Part shown: piece after piece, positions 59,801 through 64,000 of the stretch | Position numbering within the stretch: the first letter of the stretch is position 1 | Layout of the letters: each line of letters begins with the position of its first letter | NCBI GenBank assembly: GCA_950295325.1 | Contig: OX485805.1 | Coordinates: 48,198,758-48,262,757, forward strand | Source of the DNA: Polytrichum commune | Taxonomy: Eukaryota; Streptophyta; Polytrichopsida; Polytrichales; Polytrichaceae | Length of the DNA: 64,000 nucleotides | Reading direction: 5' to 3' | Program-made: the position numbers and the translations under genes | Notes under the pieces: generated by a model | Database searches by the model: none | What the model saw: the letters and a program-made list of their open reading frames with translations, nothing else | What the model was told of the DNA's origin: nothing

Positions 59801-60115
59801 AGTCATGTGCTTGGTGGATTTTAAATCCATAATTCTATTGCACACACTTTTGGAATGTATTTCATTTCTTATTACAAATGTGTAGTTGTTAATGTTTTCA
59901 CATTCTTTGCATTTTCAAGCACCTTGTTCTTTGCTTTGTAACAAAAACATGCAATGTGGTCCAGTTTGCCACAATAGAAGCACAACCTTGAGACTTAGCG
60001 CATAAATGAATTGTTATGTTTCCTTTGTCACAATACCATGGTGGAATCCTCACCTTCGGGCTCCTTCTACTTGTGCTTCGACATCTTGTGCATAAATCGT
60101 GCCGTTATGTAGTCC
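56838..60115 (-). pseudogene. degenerate Ty1/copia retrotransposon polyprotein
   Basis: Read right to left on the minus strand. A zinc knuckle CFYCGKLDHIACFC lies near 59980. A protease/pre-integrase region (59845-59492) contains TKHMT, but the catalytic DSG is changed to DLK. An integrase remnant includes QNGVVERANCSIVEMARNML near 58920 and a chromodomain-less linker with KCLFLGYC. Reverse transcriptase (58201-57914) has RTKRDASGEI and VDGVDINETF. RNase H (57307-57107) has DVDWARNAN and ALSTAEAEYMATSLA. The polyprotein end has VVADMLTKLLAKDRH. The order is the copia order. Frameshifts and stops separate every block, so it is dead. Gag upstream of the knuckle is barely visible. Confidence 0.9.
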
Positions 60116-63034
60116 ATTGTAAGCTCCTTCTATCATAACCCTCACTAGCTTCCCTTAACTATATTGACCATATTCATTTCTAGCAAGGGTCACAAGCGCT
60201 AACCCATGCATTCCATCATGCTACTGGTTAACTCCTCCTATCCCGGACCTTATAATTCATAAGAGGGAAATCAACCCTCCTACTTTGCTTTTGGGACTCA
60301 CCCCTTAATCAGTAACCAATTCTTAGAAGTCCAATCTTATGTTGATCATCGCGTTGCCAGAGCAACACTACAACAACCCGAATCAAACTAGGCCCTCACA
60401 TTGGGCCAATGCCCATGAAGGCCGTGCCGTTCGGCCTTGAGTGGGTGAGGCCACACCACCTTACCCATATAAGCCTTTAGGACTTTTAGTAGGGCCCCTA
60501 CCCTACTGTTAAGAAACCTTTTGTATCTCTACCAAGAGTTGGGGCCAAGTAGACATTTTCCCTTAGCCATTGGGGCTAGAAGCCCCCAACAACTTCAGAA
60601 CACCATAACTTCCTTGTATGATATTGGATGCTAACAAACGACCACTCCATTGTCATCTACGCTTCACGTAGATGCAAGACTTCATGATAATTACCCATCT
60701 CTTTAGAGGAATTTATATAGTATACCCCAATGTATAAATAAAAAACAAAATTTGTCAATACATAACCAGTTGGACTTGGGAACACTATGATCTCGATTGA
60801 TGAAGGTATGCGGGTGTTATGTGGTTAATTTTCTCGATTGGACCCCTAGATTTGATTGGTATGCAATTTGGTGAGGATCAAAGAGCAAACATCATAAACA
60901 CACATGTCTAAAAGAGATTGGCATGTGTCTTCAAATATCATTAACTACTCTACACTCAATAATGAACCAAATTGGGAGAACCTATGTATACAATTAAGAA
61001 ATTGGCAAACATGCACTTTTGATAGGCATAACTAAAACAGGGGAGGTCCAATTTTCAATCCGGATTTGCTAATGCAACAAGAGTTATGTTGTGTAAAATT
61101 GATTGATAGAAGTTGGAGAACATGAAAAAGGAACCAAATGACACCCACATACCTTATGTCCAAAACTCTCCCATACACTGCATTTGGTGGTACGCATGAG
61201 CTACCTTTGCAAGGAGTGTCACTAGCCAGAGATTATCTAGGCTAAATTTGGGCTCAAGGGGATCCCGGTGCAATTAGGTTAATATACATGGGCCCTTGGG
61301 CTCACGATACTCAAGTATGTAAATGTTCATGTCTACTTCTCGCAAGTTTCCAATCCACATTAAGTTTACTGTAACAAATGTTGATGAGAAAATGTGTCAT
61401 TGAATGGGGGGCTGGGGGTTCCAACCTGTACATTGGTTTCTTGGAGGCAAGGGTTTAGGCATCCAACAAGGAACACTATGGGTTGGTTTGCCCAAATCTT
61501 GAACATGGTGGGATGGGGTGGGGTGGGACTGTGGCCCATGGTAATCAACTTTGTGTGAATTGTCACACAGTGAGGGATAATGTTTCAAAAGCCCCAAAGC
61601 ATGACAATTACGAAGGGGAAAATAATTAAAACTTGCCCCCTATAGGTGGGTTCTTCATTCAATCCAATCTTTGACCCCGATTTAAGAGTTATGTTGGATA
61701 ATTATAGAAACATTTTGGCTATATAATAGCAATCAACGTTTTTATCTTCCTCCCCCGTTCACCCTCCCCCCTTCCAAATAGGTATCGTGAACATTCACCT
61801 ATGTTGATGATGAATGAATGTGCGACCCGCACTAATTCAAATATTTTGTGCCTTCATGTATGATTGGGCCACAACACGAGATGTCATGCTTTGGAGCTTG
61901 TTAAGTTTCCAAATCACGTTGGTCCCATAATTCAAGCAGGAAGATTCTATGTGATATGGTGGTGACCCCCATATGGATACCAAACCAACTATGCATCACC
62001 AAGAAAATCTAGCTTCAAACTGAATATCTAACATTCAAACTACGACTGCGATTGTGCGACACAACTTCATTGATACAATGTTTAATATCAAATGGCTAGT
62101 TGTCGATGATGACCAATATGCAATGAATGATACTAAGGTTGATAACATGGTTGTGGTTTGCGTTTGAGGGGCTCCGCCTCCCTTCGAAGTGGCCATGTTT
62201 TCCTTGATTCTTGATCATTTTGGCATTGGCATCTTTGCCCTATATCTCAACAACAATAATAAGAATATTATTATTATTCAGTAAAAAAATACTCATGCTG
62301 AATCTGATTGTGGGGAACCCCAAAATAGAAGAGGCATAATACTTGGGATTCCCGACCCCACATAACATTGATACACAACTGAGTAATGTCATGCGGCATG
62401 GCTAGCTATCCGTAAATTCAAATTTCATGGTTGTTCTATCAGGATATTCCAACCACTGACATGATAGAACATGGCACTCTTGAACATAAACACATAAATT
62501 AACTAACTAAATGCCTAGCTATTACAAGCAACTGCGTGTAGTGCATAGTGCGATGACCCTTCAAGTCACACAAACAAGCACTGAACGGCCTTCTTTAGAG
62601 ACGATGGATAAATATTGATAGGTTCTCTTGGTTTTATTCATTTTTGGCGTTGGCGGTTGGCCTTCTGTCCAAAATATATATATATATATTGATAGCCTGC
62701 CACCTGGTCGTTGTAACAGTAGGAGCATGGTTTAGGAAACTGACCAATATTCCTAGTTAACTATTATTATTATATCAGTTGAGTTTAATTTTGCTTCAAG
62801 CGAAAGACACTTTATATTTGGGGTGGTATTGTATATTGACGTTGTCTTCAATGGGCGGCACTGCCTATTGGCCTAGCGCACATAATGAAGGACAAAAGCG
62901 CCACATCCCCCAACCGCCCGCAGTGTGTCACATGGGTGGCCTTTAAACTTTTGTTGTTCCTAATTTGGGGCCTACATATATAGTTCACCAGTGGTCTCTT
63001 ACTACAATTTCTTTATTTGGAAAAACGTTGACAA
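60116..63034. other. intergenic, nothing firmly recognised
   Basis: The first 500 bases (to about 60600) may be what remains of copia gag or 5' LTR, but no TG...CA ends were found. A G-run cluster lies at 61510-61527. A (TA)n run lies at about 62672-62688. No supported gene. Confidence 0.3.
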
Positions 63035-63361
63035 ATGAATCCCCCTGCACCGACTCATCATTGTCAACAACGAAGCCGAGTGGTGACGTCATCGCATAAT
63101 GTGCATGACGTCACCTTCTATTTGTCTGTGGAGGCTCCGCATTTAGGCAAAAAGACGTACGTATACGTGCCCATAACTTTACAAAACCGAGACTCAATTG
63201 GGCTTTACTATATAACCCATGGTCCCATTCTTACGACCACTTTATACACACTTCGGGGCCGACCCGAGCACCGGCCCGATTTATTGTGCCTTGAGGATGA
63301 GTTTTCATGTAGGCCTACACAAGATTCTAGTGTGATTAAGGGCAAATCCATCCAAATGTAG
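63035..63361 (+). other. open frame over the TGACGTCA pair, unlikely gene
   Basis: A 108-codon plus-strand frame covers the bZIP-type sites and the TATA-like box. Its composition shows no domain or targeting signal I know. I read the region as regulatory or transposon-derived rather than coding. Confidence 0.2.
63084..63113. promoter_or_regulatory. paired TGACGTCA palindromes
   Basis: Two perfect TGACGTCA sites (63084-63091 and 63106-63113) are centred 22 bases apart, about two helical turns, within a larger imperfect palindrome. This core is the C-box/CRE type bound by plant TGA and other bZIP factors. A TATA-like CTATATAA follows near 63208. No transcription unit was identified, so function is inferred. 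Confidence 0.5.
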
Positions 63362-64000
63362 AGGAGATCAGTTAGGGGTAGGGTCAGTGTATATGTTTGA
63401 CAAAGTTTTTGCAAGTTTTTCTCTTTTGACACGCAAAAACTTGCACAAAAAAAAATGCACGTCAATTGACACACTAGAAATTGAAATGACACGTATTACT
63501 TGAGTACTATAAAGTGCAGCTCAAGTATCCGGAAAACATAACCCATAACAATAGGAGAACTTCCTACACTCACTCACATACTTAAGTTCAACTTTGCTCT
63601 TGCAATTTCCTTTGTAACCGGGAGCTAAGACGGTGATCGGAGAGCGAGACTAACTAGGAACATGGCGAGGCAAATGTTTATATCACCGTGGTGCTTGCAC
63701 ATCCTCCACTCCATATGAGTTTTTTCTTGCTTCCAACCAATGTGAGTATTTCTTGCTTTCAACCAAAGTTGTTTTGAGCAATTCCCTTTGAATCGCAAAG
63801 CTCCCTTGTTGAAAGCATGTGAATCCCTTTGAGCTTTCTTGGAGCTGGAGAGGCTTCTTATTGCAAAAATGATGCAGAAGTGGCACGAAGATCAGTGCAT
63901 GCTTTTGGTGAGGATTGATTGTAGCGCACTTTGTTCCAGAGTGAATTGTTTTGTTGGGATAATTAACTTGTAGTTATGAAGTTGTGATTGTGTGGTTGTT
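63362..64000. other. intergenic, nothing recognised
   Basis: Spacer with 'tttcttgctt(c/t)(c/t)aaccaa' duplicated at about 63724 and 63751. No supported gene before the window ends. Confidence 0.35.

Noticed and set aside
60116-60600. 5' LTR of the copia element
   Set aside because: No TG...CA ends and no match to the presumed 3' LTR start at 56837 were found.
63035-63361. Endogenous pararetrovirus promoter (as-1-like pair of TGACG sites)
   Set aside because: The spacing differs from as-1 and no viral coding sequence lies nearby in the window.

Overview
The window looks like nuclear DNA of a land plant. It is AT-rich and gene-poor, has GT-AG introns, and carries telo-box (AAACCCTAA) motifs beside a promoter. 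Its transposon set is typical of plants: Ty1/copia, L1-type LINE, a tRNA-derived SINE, MULE, hAT, pogo and many MITEs. The species cannot be fixed from sequence alone. A large-genome seed plant is my best guess, but a fern or lycophyte is not excluded.

Only two loci look like functional host genes. (1) A two-exon minus-strand gene (1907-3594) encodes a predicted 400-residue, multi-membrane-span ICMT/PEMT-family methyltransferase with a likely plastid transit peptide. A 95-100 bp minisatellite fills its intron. (2) A plus-strand multi-exon gene, here called gene U, has three well-supported 3' exons (30128-31476) and an unclear 5' half (about 25.8-26.8 kb). I do not recognise its product. The two are linked by history. 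The left edge holds the 3' flank of another gene U copy, followed by a decayed 3' piece of the methyltransferase gene (200-470). Next comes a gene U 5' fragment (1165-1880), which runs directly into the intact methyltransferase gene. I read this as a repeatedly duplicated convergent pair.

Layout: 0-3.8 kb duplicated gene blocks. 3.8-11.9 kb MITEs, a SINE with clear target-site duplication, two related TIR elements and tandem repeats. 11.9-18.7 kb two non-LTR retrotransposons that appear to encode a restriction-like endonuclease; the minus-strand one is CpG-rich and split by a 2.4-kb insertion, and the plus-strand one also carries an RNase H remnant. 20.8-23.8 kb direct repeats and a dead L1 LINE. 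25-32.2 kb gene U locus with two MITEs. 32.4-37.3 kb TIR elements, including a hAT element nested inside a MITE. 39.9-40.7 kb a tandem triplication with poly-G junctions. 41.5-47.8 kb two related long-TIR MULE-like elements, a dispersed repeat and a MITE. 48.3-50.3 kb a possible first exon, a 377-bp foldback and a pogo-like transposon with an internally deleted transposase. 56.1-56.5 kb an array of small hairpins with covarying stems. 56.8-60.1 kb a degenerate copia element. 63.0-63.4 kb two TGACGTCA palindromes upstream of a TATA-like box.

The most unusual items are the hairpin array, the RLE-type LINEs in a plant context, the nested insertions whose empty sites can be reconstructed, and the duplicated gene U/methyltransferase blocks. 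Calls rest on reading motifs and repeats by eye; no database search was possible.
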